From the NCBI GenBank assembly GCA_935421135.1, contig OW285187.1, positions 18,662,429 through 18,726,428 on the forward strand: a DNA stretch of 64,000 nt. The letters are read 5' to 3'. This stretch comes from Bugulina stolonifera. Its lineage: Eukaryota; Bryozoa; Gymnolaemata; Cheilostomatida; Bugulidae. Below the pieces are notes generated by a model. The model was not told where the DNA came from and searched no databases. It was given only the letters and a program-made list of their open reading frames with translations. Of this stretch, positions 26,605 through 40,255 are shown one piece after another. Position 1 is the stretch's first letter, and each line of letters opens with the position of its first letter. The position numbers and the translations under genes are program-made.

Positions 26605-28879
26605 CATTCTGAACATTGCACAAGTGAATGAAACACATTGTTACACACCGCAATTTCATACAAAACACACTGAAAACTTACTTTCATGCAATATTGAACA
26701 TCTTATACTAGTTTACCAACTAATAACTCAAGTGAATTTGTCAAAAACCACAAATTTGACATTATGTTTCATGTTTGCAAAGTTGAATATTGCATGCAAA
26801 GCCATGTTTTATTGATTTTCATTCAAATTATGCATTCTGAACATTGTAAAAGTGAATGAAACACATTGTTACAGACCGCAATTTAGTACAAAACACACTG
26901 AAAACTTACTTTCATGCAATATTGTACATCTTATACTAGTTTACCAACTAATAACTCAAGTGAATTTGTCAAAAACCACAAATTTGACATTATGTTTCAT
27001 GTTTGCAAAGTTGAATATTGCATGCAAAGCCATGTTTTATTGATTTTCATTCAAATTATGCTTTCTGAACATTGTAAATGTGAATGAAACACATTGTGAC
27101 AAAAAGCAATTAGGTACAAAACACTGAAAACCTACTTTCATGCAATATTGAACATCTTTAACTAGTTTACAAACTAATAACTTAAGTGAATTTGTCAAAA
27201 ACCACAAATTTGACATTATGTTTCATGTTTGCAAAGTTGTGTATTGCATGCAAAGCCATGTTTTATTGATTTTCATTCAAACTATGCATTCTGAGCTTTG
27301 CAAAAGTGAATGGAACACATTGTTACAAACAGCAATTTGGCACAAAACACACTTAAAACTTACTTTTATGCAATATTGAACATCTTTTACTAGTTCACCA
27401 ACTAATAACTCAAGTGAATTAGTCAAAAACCACAAATTTGACATTATGTTTCATGTTTGCAAAGTTGAATATCACATGCAAAGCCATGTTTTATTGATTT
27501 TCATTCAAATTATGCATTCTGAACATTGCAAAATTGAATGAAACACATTGTTACAAACAGCAATTTGGCACAAAACACACTGAAAACTTACTTCATGCAA
27601 TATTGAACATCTTTTACTAGTTTACAAACCAATAACTCAAGTGAAATAGTCAAAAATCACAAATCTGGCATCATGTTTCATGTTTGCAAAGTTGAATATT
27701 GCATGCAAAGACTTGTTTTATAGATTTTCATCCAAACTATGCATTTTGAACATTGCAAAAGTGAATGAAACACATTGTTACAAACATCAATTTGTCACAA
27801 AACACACTGAAAACTTACTTTCATGCAATATTGAACATCTTATACTAGTTTACCAACTAATAACTCAAGTGAATTTGTCAAAAACCACAAATTTGACATT
27901 ATGTTTCATGTTTGCAAAGTTGAATATTGCATGCAAAGCCATGTTTTATTGATTTTCATTCAAATTATGCATTCTGAACATTGTAAAAGTGAATGAAACA
28001 CATTGTTACAAACAGCAATTAGGTACAAAACACGCTGAAAACTTACTTTCATGCAATATTGAACTTCTTTTACTAGTTTACAAACTAATAACTCAAGTGA
28101 ATTTGTCAAAAACGACAAATCTGACATTATGTTTCATGTTTGCAAAGTTGTATATTGCATGCAAAGCCATGTTTTATTGATTTTCATTCAAACTATGCAT
28201 TCTGAACATTGCACAAGTGAATGAAACACATTGTTACAAACAGCAATTTGGCACAAAACACACTGAAAACTCACTTCATGCAGTATTGAACATCTTTTAC
28301 TAGTTTACAAACTAATAACTCAGGTGAAATTGTAAAAATCACAAATCTGGCATTATGTTTCATGTTTGCAAAGTTGAATATTGCATGCAACGACTTGTTT
28401 TATGGATTTTCATCCAAACTATGCATTCTGAACACTGTAAAAGTGAATGAAACACATTGTTCCAGACAGTAATTTAGTGCAAAACACGCTGAAAACTTAC
28501 TTTTATGCAATATTGAACATCTTTTACTAGTTTACCAGCTAATAACTCAAGTGAATTTGTCAAAAACCACAAATTTGACATTATGTTTCATGTTTGCAAA
28601 GTTGAATATTGCATGCATAGCCATGTTTTATTGATTTTCATTCAAATTATGCATTCTGAACATTGCAAAAGTGAATGAAACACATTGTTACAGACAGCAA
28701 TTTGGCACAAAAATCACTTAAAACTTACTTTTATGCAATATTGAACATCTTCTGCTAGTTTACAAACTAATAACTCAAGTGAATTTGTCAAAAGTCACGA
28801 ATTTGACATTATGTTTCATGTTTGCAAAGTTAAATATTGCATGCAAAGCCATGATTTATTGATTTTCATTCAAATTGTG
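26605..28879 (+). repeat. Transition block (A-B-C-D-I-J-K-e-f'-g), 10 monomers
   Basis: Monomers start at 26605, 26833, 27061, 27287, 27515, 27742, 27970, 28198, 28424 and 28652. The first six are the start of the 12-mer of 15.5 kb. K (27970) has AGCAATTAGGTAC, ACACGCTG and TTGAACTTC. Types e, f' and g then lead into the 7-mer HOR. This is where the 8-mer family gives way to the 7-mer family. Confidence 0.88.
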
Positions 28880-30471
28880 CATTCTGAACATTGCAAATGT
28901 GAATGAAACACATTGTTACAAACAGCAATTTGTCACAAAACACACTGAAAATTTATTTTCATGCAATATTGAACATCTTATACTAGTTTACCAACTAATA
29001 ACTCAAGTGAATTTGTCAAAAACCACAAATTTGACATTATGTTTCATGTTTGCAAAGTTGAATATTGCATGCAAAGCCATGTTTTATTGATTTTCATTCA
29101 AATTATGCATTCTGAACATTGTAAAAGTGAATGAAACACATTGTTACAAACAGCAATTAGGTACAAAACACGCTGAAAACTTACTTTCATGCAATATTGA
29201 ACTTTATTTACTAGTTTACAAACTAATAACTCAAGTGAATTTGTCAAAAACGACAACTCTGACATTATGTTTCATGTTTGCAAAGTTGTATATTGCATGC
29301 AAAGCCATGTTTTATTGATTTTCATTCAAACTATGCATTCTGAACATTGCACAAGTGAATGAAACACATTGTTACAAACAGCAATTTGGCACAAAACACA
29401 CTGAAAACTTACTTCATGCAATATTGAACATCTTTTACTAGTTTACAAACTAATAACTCAGGTGAAATTGTAAAAATCACAAATCTGGCATTATGTTTCA
29501 TGTTTGCAAAGTTGAATATTGCATGCAACGACTTGTTTTATAGATTTTCATCCAAACTATGCATTCTGAACATTGTAAAAGTGAATGAAACACATTGTTA
29601 CAAACAGCAATTAGGTACAAAACACGCTGAAAACTTACTTTCATGCAATATTGAACTTCTTTTACTAGTTTACAAACTAATAACTCAGGTGAATTTGTCA
29701 AAAACGACAAATCTGACATTATGTTTCATGTTTGCAAAGTTGTATATTGCATGCAAAGCCATGTTTTATTGATTTTCATTCAAACTATGCATTCTGAACA
29801 TTGCACAAGTGAATGAAACACATTGTTACAAACAGCAATTTGGCACAAAACACACTGAAAACTTACTTCATGCAGTATTGAACATCTTTTACTAGTTTAC
29901 AAACTAATAACTCAGGTGAAATTGTAAAAATCACAAATCTGTCATTATGTTTCATGTTTGCAAAGTTGAATATTGCATGCAACGACTTGTTTTATAGATT
30001 TTCATCCAAACTATGCATTCTGAACACTGTAAAATTGAATGGAACACATTGTTACAAACAGTAATTTGGTGCAAAACACGCTGAAAACTTACTTTTATGC
30101 AATATTGAACATCTTTTACTAGTTTACCAGCTAATAACTCAAGTGAATTTGTCAAAAACCACAAATTTGACATTATGTTTCATGTTTGCAAAGTTGAATA
30201 TTGCATGCATGGCCATGTTTTATTGATTTTCATTCAAATTATGCATTCTGAACATTGCAAAAGTGAATGAAACACATTGTTACAGACAGCAATTTGGCAC
30301 AAAAATCACTTAAAACTTACTTTTATGCAATATTGAACATCTTCTGCTAGTTTACAAACTAATAACTCAAGTGAATTTGTCAAAAGTCACGAATTTGACA
30401 TTATGTTTCATGTTTGCAAAGTTAAATATTGCATGCAAAGCCATGATTTATTGATTTTCATTCAAATTGTG
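28880..30471 (+). repeat. 7-mer HOR copy 1 (a-g), 1592 bp
   Basis: a 28880 (TTGTGCATTCTG, AATTTGTCAC), b 29108 (AATTAGGTAC, GAACTTTATTTAC, CGACAACTCTG), c 29336 (CTTCATGCAATATTG, GTAAAAATCAC, AACGACTTGTTTTATAG), d 29562 (GAACTTCTTTTAC, CGACAAATCTG), e 29790 (CTTCATGCAGTATTG), f 30016 (GAACACTGTAAAATTG, AGTAATTTGGTGC), g 30244 (ACAGACAGCAATTT, AAAAATCACTTAAAAC, TCTGCTAG, GTCACGAATTTG). Lengths 228, 228, 226, 228, 226, 228 and 228 bp. Private: GAAAATTTATTTTC in a and AATCTGTCATT in e. Confidence 0.93.
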
Positions 30472-32063
30472 CATTCTGAACATTGCAAATGTGAATGAAA
30501 CACATTGTTACAAACAGCAATTTGTCACAAAACACACTGAAAACTTATTTTCATGCAATATTGAACATCTTATACTAGTTTACCAACTAATAACTCAAGT
30601 GAATTTGTCAAAAACCACAAATTTGACATTATGTTTCATGTTTGCAAAGTTGAATATTGCATGCAAAGCCATGTTTTATTGATTTTCATTCAAATTATGC
30701 ATTCTGAACATTGTAAAAGTGAATGAAACACATTGTTACAAACAGCAATTAGGTACAAAACACGCTGAAAACTTACTTTCATGCAATATTGAACTTTATT
30801 TACTAGTTTACAAACTAATAACTCAAGTGAATTTGTCAAAAACGACAACTCTGACATTATGTTTCATGTTTGCAAAGTTGTATATTGCATGCAAAGCCAT
30901 GTTTTATTGATTTTCATTCAAACTATGCATTCTGAACATTGCACAAGTGAATGAAACACATTGTTACAAACAGCAATTTGGCACAAAACACACTGAAAAC
31001 TTACTTCATGCAATATTGAACATCTTTTACTAGTTTACAAACTAATAACTCAGGTGAAATTGTAAAAATCACAAATCTGGCATTATGTTTCATGTTTGCA
31101 AAGTTGAATATTGCATGCAACGACTTGTTTTATAGATTTTCATCCAAACTATGCATTCTGAACATTGTAAAAGTGAATGAAACACATTGTTACAAACAGC
31201 AATTAGGTACAAAACACGCTGAAAACTTACTTTCATGCAATATTGAACTTCTTTTACTAGTTTACAAACTAATAACTCAGGTGAATTTGTCAAAAACGAC
31301 AAATCTGACATTATGTTTCATGTTTGCAAAGTTGTATATTGCATGCAAAGCCATGTTTTATTGATTTTCATTCAAACTATGCATTCTGAACATTGCACAA
31401 GTGAATGAAACACATTGTTACAAACAGCAAATTGGCACAAAACAAACTGAAAACTTACTTCATGCAGTATTGAACATCTTTTACTAGTTTACAAACTAAT
31501 AACTCAGGTGAAATTGTAAAAATCACAAATCTGGCATTATGTTTCATGTTTGCAAAGTTGAATATTGCATGCAACGACTTGTTTTATAGATTTTCATCCA
31601 AACTATGCATTCTGAACACTGTAAAATTGAATGGAACACATTGTTACAAACAGTAATTTGGTGCAAAACACGCTGAAAACTTACTTTTATGCAATATTGA
31701 ACATCTTTTACTAGTTTACCAGCTAATAACTCAAGTGAATTTGTCAAAAACCACAAATTTGACATTATGTTTCATGTTTGCAAAGTTGAATATTGCATGC
31801 ATAGCCATGTTTTATTGATTTTCATCCAAATTATGCATTCTGAACATTGCAAAAGTGAATGAAACACATTGTTACAGACAGCAATTTGGCACAAAAATCA
31901 CTTAAAACTTACTTTTATGCAATATTGAACATCTTCTGCTAGTATACAAACTAATAACTCAAGTGAATTTGTCAAAAGTCACGAATTTGACATTATGTTT
32001 CATGTTTGCAAAGTTAAATATTGCATGCAAAGCCATGATTTATTGATTTTCATTCAAATTGTG
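30472..32063 (+). repeat. 7-mer HOR copy 2 (a-g), 1592 bp
   Basis: Same order. Markers shared with copy 4 but not with copies 1 and 3: AAAACAAACTG in e (31441), TTTTCATCCAAATTATG at the end of f, and CTAGTATACAAAC in g (31941). Private: AGCAAATTGGCAC in e. Confidence 0.93.
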
Positions 32064-33655
32064 CATTCTGAACATTGCAAATGTGAATGAAACACATTGT
32101 TACAAACAGCAATTTGTCACAAAACACACTGAAAACTTATTTTCATGCAATATTGAACATCTTATACTAGTTTACCAACTAATAACTCAAGTGAATTTGT
32201 CAAAAACCACAAATTTGACATTATGTTTCATGTTTGCAAAGTTGAATATTGCATGCAAAGCCATGTTTTATTGATTTTCATTCAAATTATGCATTCTGAA
32301 CATTGTAAAAGTGAATGAAACACATTGTTACAAACAGCAATTAGGTACAAAACACGCTGAAAACTTACTTTCATGCAATATTGAACTTTATTTACTAGTT
32401 TACAAACTAATAACTCAAGTGAATTTGTCAAAAACGACAACTCTGACATTATGTTTCATGTTTGCAAAGTTGTATATTGCATGCAAAGCCATGTTTTATT
32501 GATTTTCATTCAAACTATGCATTCTGAACATTGCACAAGTGAATGAAACACATTGTTACAAACAGCAATTTGGCACAAAACACACTGAAAACTTACTTCA
32601 TGCAATATTGAACATCTTTTACTAGTTTACAAACTAATAACTCAGGTGAAATTGTAAAAATCACAAATCTGGCATTATGTTTCATGTTTGCAAAGTTGAA
32701 TATTGCATGCAACGACTTGTTTTATAGATTTTCATCCAAACTATGCATTCTGAACATTGTAAAAGTGAATGAAACACATTGTTACAAACAGCAATTAGGT
32801 ACAAAACACGCTGAAAACTTACTTTCATGCAATATTGAACTTCTTTTACTAGTTTACAAACTAATAACTCAGGTGAATTTGTCAAAAACGACAAATCTGA
32901 CATTATGTTTCATGTTTGCAAAGTTGTATATTGCATGCAAAGCCATGTTTTATTGATTTTCATTCAAACTATGCATTCTGAACATTGCACAAGTGAATGA
33001 AACACATTGTTACAAACAGCAATTTGGCACAAAACACACTGAAAACTTACTTCATGCAGTATTGAACATCTTTTACTAGTTTACAAACTAATAACTCAGG
33101 TGAAATTGTAAAAATCACAAATCTGGCATTATGTTTCATGTTTGCAAAGTTGAATATTGCATGCAACGACTTGTTTTATAGATTTTCATCCAAACTATGC
33201 ATTCTGAACACTGTAAAATTGAATGGAACACATTGTTACAAACAGTAATTTGGTGCAAAACACGCTGAAAACTTACTTTTATGCAATATTGAACATCTTT
33301 TACTAGTTTACCAGCTAATAACTCAAGTGAATTTGTCAAAAACCACAAATTTGACATTATGTTTCATGTTTGCAAAGTTGAATATTGCATGCATGGCCAT
33401 GTTTTATTGATTTTCATTCAAATTATGCATTCTGAACATTGCAAAAGTGAATGAAACACATTGTTACAGACAGCAATTTGGCACAAAAATCACTTAAAAC
33501 TTACTTTTATGCAATATTGAACATCTTCTGCTAGTTTACAAACTAATAACTCAAGTGAATTTGTCAAAAGTCACGAATTTGACATTATGTTTCATGTTTG
33601 CAAAGTTAAATATTGCATGCAAAGCCATGATTTATTGATTTTCATTCAAATTGTG
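32064..33655 (+). repeat. 7-mer HOR copy 3 (a-g), 1592 bp
   Basis: Same order. It shares GCATGCATGGCC at the end of f (near 33390) with copy 1 (near 30206); copies 2 and 4 have GCATGCATAGCC. Confidence 0.93.
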
Positions 33656-35247
33656 CATTCTGAACATTGCAAATGTGAATGAAACACATTGTTACAAACA
33701 GCAATTTGTCACAAAACACACTGAAAACTTATTTTCATGCAATATTGAACATCTTATACTAGTTTACCAACTAATAACTCAAGTGAATTTGTCAAAAACC
33801 ACAAATTTGACATTATGTTTCATGTTTGCAAAGTTGAATATTGCATGCAAAGCCATGTTTTATTGATTTTCATTCAAATTATGCATTCTGAACATTGTAA
33901 AAGTGAATGAAACACATTGTTACAAACAGCAATTAGGTACAAAACACGCTGAAAACTTACTTTCATGCAATATTGAACTTTATTTACTAGTTTACAAACT
34001 AATAACTCAAGTGAATTTGTCAAAAACGACAACTCTGACATTATGTTTCATGTTTGCAAAGTTGTATATTGCATGCAAAGCCATGTTTTATTGATTTTCA
34101 TTCAAACTATGCATTCTGAACATTGCACAAGTGAATGAAACACATTGTTACAAACAGCAACTTGGCACAAAACACACTGAAAACTTACTTCATGCAATAT
34201 TGAACATCTTTTACTAGTTTACAAACTAATAACTCAGGTGAAATTGTAAAAATCACAAATCTGGCATTATGTTTCATGTTTGCAAAGTTGAATATTGCAT
34301 GCAACGACTTGTTTTATAGATTTTCATCCAAACTATGCATTCTGAACATTGTAAAAGTGAATGAAACACATTGTTACAAACAGCAATTAGGTACAAAACA
34401 CGCTGAAAACTTACTTTCATGCAATATTGAACTTCTTTTACTAGTTTACAAACTAATAACTCAGGTGAATTTGTCAAAAACGACAAATCTGACATTATGT
34501 TTCATGTTTGCCAAGTTGTATATTGCATGCAAAGCCATGTTTTATTGATTTTCATTCAAACTATGCATTCTGAACATTGCACAAGTGAATGAAACACATT
34601 GTTACAAACAGCAATTTGGCACAAAACAAACTGAAAACTTACTTCATGCAGTATTGAACATCTTTTACTAGTTTACAAACTAATAACTCAGGTGAAATTG
34701 TAAAAATCACAAATCTGGCATTATGTTTCATGTTTGCAAAGTTGAATATTGCATGCAACGACTTGTTTTATAGATTTTCATCCAAACTATGCATTCTGAA
34801 CACTGTAAAATTGAATGGAACACATTGTTACAAACAGTAATTTGGTGCAAAACACGCTGAAAACTTACTTTTATGCAATATTGAACATCTTTTACTAGTT
34901 TACCAGCTAATAACTCAAGTGAATTTGTCAAAAACCACAAATTTGACATTATGTTTCATGTTTGCAAAGTTGAATATTGCATGCATAGCCATGTTTTATT
35001 GATTTTCATCCAAATTATGCATTCTGAACATTGCAAAAGTGAATGAAACACATTGTTACAGACAGCAATTTGGCACAAAAATCACTTAAAACTTACTTTT
35101 ATGCAATATTGAACATCTTCTGCTAGTATACAAACTAATAACTCAAGTGAATTTGTCAAAAGTCACGAATTTGACATTATGTTTCATGTTTGCAAAGTTA
35201 AATATTGCATGCAAAGCCATGATTTATTGATTTTCATTCAAATTGTG
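33656..35247 (+). repeat. 7-mer HOR copy 4 (a-g), 1592 bp
   Basis: Same order, with the copy 2 markers displaced by 3184 bp (AAAACAAACTG near 34625, CTAGTATACAAAC near 35125). Private: AGCAACTTGGCAC in c and TTTGCCAAGTTG in d. Confidence 0.93.
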
Positions 35248-36157
35248 CGTTCTGAACATTGCAAATGTGAATGAAACACATTGTTACAAACAGCAATTTG
35301 TCACAAAACACACTGAAAACTTACTTTCATGCAATATTGAACATCTTATACTAGGTTACCAACTAATAACTCAAGTGAATTTGTCAAAAACCACAAATTT
35401 GACATTATGTTTCATGTTTGCAAAGTTGAATATTGCATGCAAAGCCATGTTTTATTGATTTTCATTCAAATTATGCATTCTGAACATTGTAAAAGTGAAT
35501 GAAACACATTGTTACAAACAGCAATTAGGTACAAAACACACTGAAAACTTACTTTCATGCAATATTGAACTTCTTTTACTAGTTTACAAACTAATAACTC
35601 AAGTGAATTTGTCAAAAACGACAAATCTGACATTATGTTTCATGTTTGCAAAGTTGTATATTGCATGCAAAGCCATGTTTTATTGATTTTCATTCAAACT
35701 ATGCATTCTGAACATTGCACAAGTGAATGAAACACATTGTTACAAACAGCAATTTGGCACAAAACACACTGAAAACTTACTTCATGCAGTATTGAACATC
35801 TTTTACTAGTTTACAAACTAATAACTCAGGTGAAATTGTAAAAATCACCAATCTGGCATTATGTTTCATGTTTGCAAAGTTGAATATTGCATGCAATGAC
35901 TTGTTTTATGGATTTTCATCCAAACTATGCATTCTGAACACTGTAAAAGTGAATGAAACACATTGTTACAAACAGTAATTTAGTGCAAAACACACTGAAA
36001 ACTTACTTTTATGCAATATTGAACATCTTTTACTAGTTTACCAGCTAATAACTCAAGTGAATTTGTCAAAAACCACAAATTTGACATTATGTTTCATGTT
36101 TGCAAAGTTGAATATTGCATGCAAAGCCATGTTTTATTGATTTTCATTCAAATTATG
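35248..36157 (+). repeat. 7-mer remnant (a-d-e'-f'), 4 monomers
   Basis: Starts 35248, 35476, 35704 and 35930. The a monomer has GTGCGTTCTG and ACTAGGTTACC; e' has ATCACCAATCTGG and AATGACTTGTTTTATGG. The last monomer starts as f' but ends GCATGCAAAGCC. The a-d-e' order recurs at 41848, 44577, 49127, 50265, 52994, 57544 and 63003. Confidence 0.88.
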
Positions 36158-38206
36158 CATTCTGAACATTGCAAAAGTGAATGAAACACATTGTTACAAA
36201 CAGCAATTTGGCACAAAACACACTGAAAACTTACTTCATGAAATATTGAACATCTTTTACTAGTTTACAATCTAATAACTCAAGTGAAATTGTCAAAAAT
36301 CACAAATCTGACATCATTTTTCATGTTTTCAAAGTTGAATATTGCGTGCAAAGTCATGTTCCATTGATTTTCATTCAAATTATGCATTCTGAACATTGCA
36401 AAAGTGAATGAAACACATTGTTACAAACAGCAATTTGGCACAAAACACACTGAAAACTTACTTTATGCAATATTGAACATCTTTTACTAGTTTACAAACC
36501 AATAACTCAAGTGAAACAGTCAAAAATCACAAATCTGGCATTATGTTTCATGTTTGCAAAGTTGAATATTGCATGCAAAGACTTGTTTTATAGATTTTCA
36601 TCCAAACTATGCATTCTGAACATTGCAAAAGTGAATGAAACACATTGTTACAAACAGTAATTTAGTGCAAAACATGCTGAAAACTTACTTGTATGCAATA
36701 CTGAACATCTTTTACTAGTTTCCCAACTAATAACTCAAGTGAATTTGTCAAAAACCATAAATCTGACATTATGTTTCATGTTTGCAAAGTTGTATATTGC
36801 ATGCAAACCCATGTTTTATTGATTTTTTTACAAACTATGCATTCTGAACATTGCACAAGTGAATGAAACACATTGTTACACACCGCAATTTCGTACAAAA
36901 CACACCGAAAACTCACTTTCATGCAATATTGAACATCTTTAACTAGTTTACAAACTAATAACTTAAGTGAATTTGTCAAAAACCACAAATTTGACATTAT
37001 GTTTCATGTTTGCAAAGTTGTGTATTGCATGCAAAGCCATGTTTTATTGATTTTCATTCAAACTATGCATTCTGAGCTTTGCAAAAGTGAATGGAACACA
37101 TTGTTACAAACAGCAATTTGGCACAAAACACACTTAAAACTTACTTTTATGCAATATTGAACATCTTTTACTAGTTCACCAACTAATAACTCAAGTGAAT
37201 TAGTCAAAAACCACAAATTTGACATTATGTTTCATGTTTGCAAAGTTGAATATCACATGCAAAGCCATGTTTTATTGATTTTCATTCAAATTATGCATTC
37301 TGAACATTGCAAAATTGAATGAAACACATTGTTACAAACAGCAATTTGGCACAAAACACACTGAAAACTTACTTCATGCAATATTGAACATCTTTTACTA
37401 GTTTACAAACCAATAACTCAAGTGAAATAGTCAAAAATCACAAATCTGGCATCATGTTTCATGTTTGCAAAGTTGAATATTGCATGCAAAGACTTGTTTT
37501 ATAGATTTTCATCCAAACTATGCATTTTGAACATTGCAAAAGTGAATGAAACACATTGTTACAAACATCAATTTGTCACAAAACACACTGAAAACTTACT
37601 TTCATGCAATATTGAACATCTTATACTAGTTTACCAACTAATAACTCAAGTGAATTTGTCAAAAACCACAAATTTGACATTATGTTTCATGTTTGCAAAG
37701 TTGAATATTGCATGCAACGACTTGTTTTATGGATTTTCATCCAAACTATGCATTCTGAACACTGTAAAAGTGAATGAAACACATTGTTCCAAACAGTAAT
37801 TTAGTGCAAAACACGCTGAAAACTTACTTTTATGCAATATTGAACATCTTTTACTAGTTTACCAGCTAATAACTCAAGTGAATTTGTCAAAAACCACAAA
37901 TTTGACATTATGTTTCATGTTTGCAAAGTTGAATATTGCATGCATAGCCATGTTTTATTGATTTTCATTCAAATTATGCATTCTGAACATTGCAAAAGTG
38001 AATGAAACACATTGTTACAGACAGCAATTTGGCACAAAAATCACTTAAAACTTACTTTTATGCAATATTGAACATCTTCTGCTAGTTTACAAACTAATAA
38101 CTCAAGTGAATTTGTCAAAAGTCACGAATTTGACATTATGTTTCATGTTTGCAAAGTTGAATATTGCATGCAAAGCCATGTTTTATTGATTTTCATTCAA
38201 ATTATG
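36158..38206 (+). repeat. 9-mer copy 1 (E-G-H-A'/C-D-I-J-f'-g/f'), 2049 bp
   Basis: Monomers start at 36158, 36385, 36612, 36840, 37068, 37296, 37523, 37751 and 37979. The A'/C monomer joins ACACCGCAATTTCGTAC to the C-type ATCTTTAAC, TAACTTAAG and GTGTATTGC. F is missing between E and G. The last monomer is a hybrid at the seam of the duplication. Confidence 0.9.
38127..38158. other. Seam of the 2049 bp tandem duplication
   Basis: GTCACG ending at 38126 is type g; GTTGAATATTG from 38159 is type f' as at 36108 (g has GTTAAATATTG). Left sequence matches 40.17 kb, right sequence matches 36.11 kb, so the exchange lies in these 32 shared bases, monomer positions 149-180. Confidence 0.85.
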
Positions 38207-40255
38207 CATTCTGAACATTGCAAAAGTGAATGAAACACATTGTTACAAACAGCAATTTGGCACAAAACACACTGAAAACTTACTTCATGAAATATTGAAC
38301 ATCTTTTACTAGTTTACAATCTAATAACTCAAGTGAAATTGTCAAAAATCACAAATCTGACATCATTTTTCATGTTTTCAAAGTTGAATATTGCGTGCAA
38401 AGTCATGTTCCATTGATTTTCATTCAAATTATGCATTCTGAACATTGCAAAAGTGAATGAAACACATTGTTACAAACAGCAATTTGGCACAAAACACACT
38501 GAAAACTTACTTTATGCAATATTGAACATCTTTTACTAGTTTACAAACCAATAACTCAAGTGAAACAGTCAAAAATCACAAATCTGGCATTATGTTTCAT
38601 GTTTGCAAAGTTGAATATTGCATGCAAAGACTTGTTTTATAGATTTTCATCCAAACTATGCATTCTGAACATTGCAAAAGTGAATGAAACACATTGTTAC
38701 AAACAGTAATTTAGTGCAAAACATGCTGAAAACTTACTTGTATGCAATACTGAACATCTTTTACTAGTTTCCCAACTAATAACTCAAGTGAATTTGTCAA
38801 AAACCATAAATCTGACATTATGTTTCATGTTTGCAAAGTTGTATATTGCATGCAAACCCATGTTTTATTGATTTTTTTACAAACTATGCATTCTGAACAT
38901 TGCACAAGTGAATGAAACACATTGTTACACACCGCAATTTCGTACAAAACACACCGAAAACTCACTTTCATGCAATATTGAACATCTTTAACTAGTTTAC
39001 AAACTAATAACTTAAGTGAATTTGTCAAAAACCACAAATTTGACATTATGTTTCATGTTTGCAAAGTTGTGTATTGCATGCAAAGCCATGTTTTATTGAT
39101 TTTCATTCAAACTATGCATTCTGAGCTTTGCAAAAGTGAATGGAACACATTGTTACAAACAGCAATTTGGCACAAAACACACTTAAAACTTACTTTTATG
39201 CAATATTGAACATCTTTTACTAGTTCACCAACTAATAACTCAAGTGAATTAGTCAAAAACCACAAATTTGACATTATGTTTCATGTTTGCAAAGTTGAAT
39301 ATCACATGCAAAGCCATGTTTTATTGATTTTCATTCAAATTATGCATTCTGAACATTGCAAAATTGAATGAAACACATTGTTACAAACAGCAATTTGGCA
39401 CAAAACACACTGAAAACTTACTTCATGCAATATTGAACATCTTTTACTAGTTTACAAACCAATAACTCAAGTGAAATAGTCAAAAATCACAAATCTGGCA
39501 TCATGTTTCATGTTTGCAAAGTTGAATATTGCATGCAAAGACTTGTTTTATAGATTTTCATCCAAACTATGCATTTTGAACATTGCAAAAGTGAATGAAA
39601 CACATTGTTACAAACATCAATTTGTCACAAAACACACTGAAAACTTACTTTCATGCAATATTGAACATCTTATACTAGTTTACCAACTAATAACTCAAGT
39701 GAATTTGTCAAAAACCACAAATTTGACATTATGTTTCATGTTTGCAAAGTTGAATATTGCATGCAACGACTTGTTTTATGGATTTTCATCCAAACTATGC
39801 ATTCTGAACACTGTAAAAGTGAATGAAACACATTGTTCCAAACAGTAATTTAGTGCAAAACACGCTGAAAACTTACTTTTATGCAATATTGAACATCTTT
39901 TACTAGTTTACCAGCTAATAACTCAAGTGAATTTGTCAAAAACCACAAATTTGACATTATGTTTCATGTTTGCAAAGTTGAATATTGCATGCATAGCCAT
40001 GTTTTATTGATTTTCATTCAAATTATGCATTCTGAACATTGCAAAAGTGAATGAAACACATTGTTACAGACAGCAATTTGGCACAAAAATCACTTAAAAC
40101 TTACTTTTATGCAATATTGAACATCTTCTGCTAGTTTACAAACTAATAACTCAAGTGAATTTGTCAAAAGTCACGAATTTGACATTATGTTTCATGTTTG
40201 CAAAGTTAAATATTGCATGCAAAGCCATGATTTATTGATTTTCATTCAAATTGTG
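38207..40255 (+). repeat. 9-mer copy 2 (E-G-H-A'/C-D-I-J-f'-g), 2049 bp
   Basis: Same nine monomers as the copy before it, with an intact g monomer at the end (GTCACG, GTTAAATATTG, GCCATGATTTATTG). The shared private variant ATCATTTTTCATG in E (36313 and 38362) shows a recent duplication. Confidence 0.9.

Noticed and set aside
29498..29719. Minus-strand 73-residue frames, overlapping plus-strand frames of 90 residues
   Set aside because: They are open on the opposite strand of the same monomers, recur with the HOR period and have no domain or start context. A repeat artefact.
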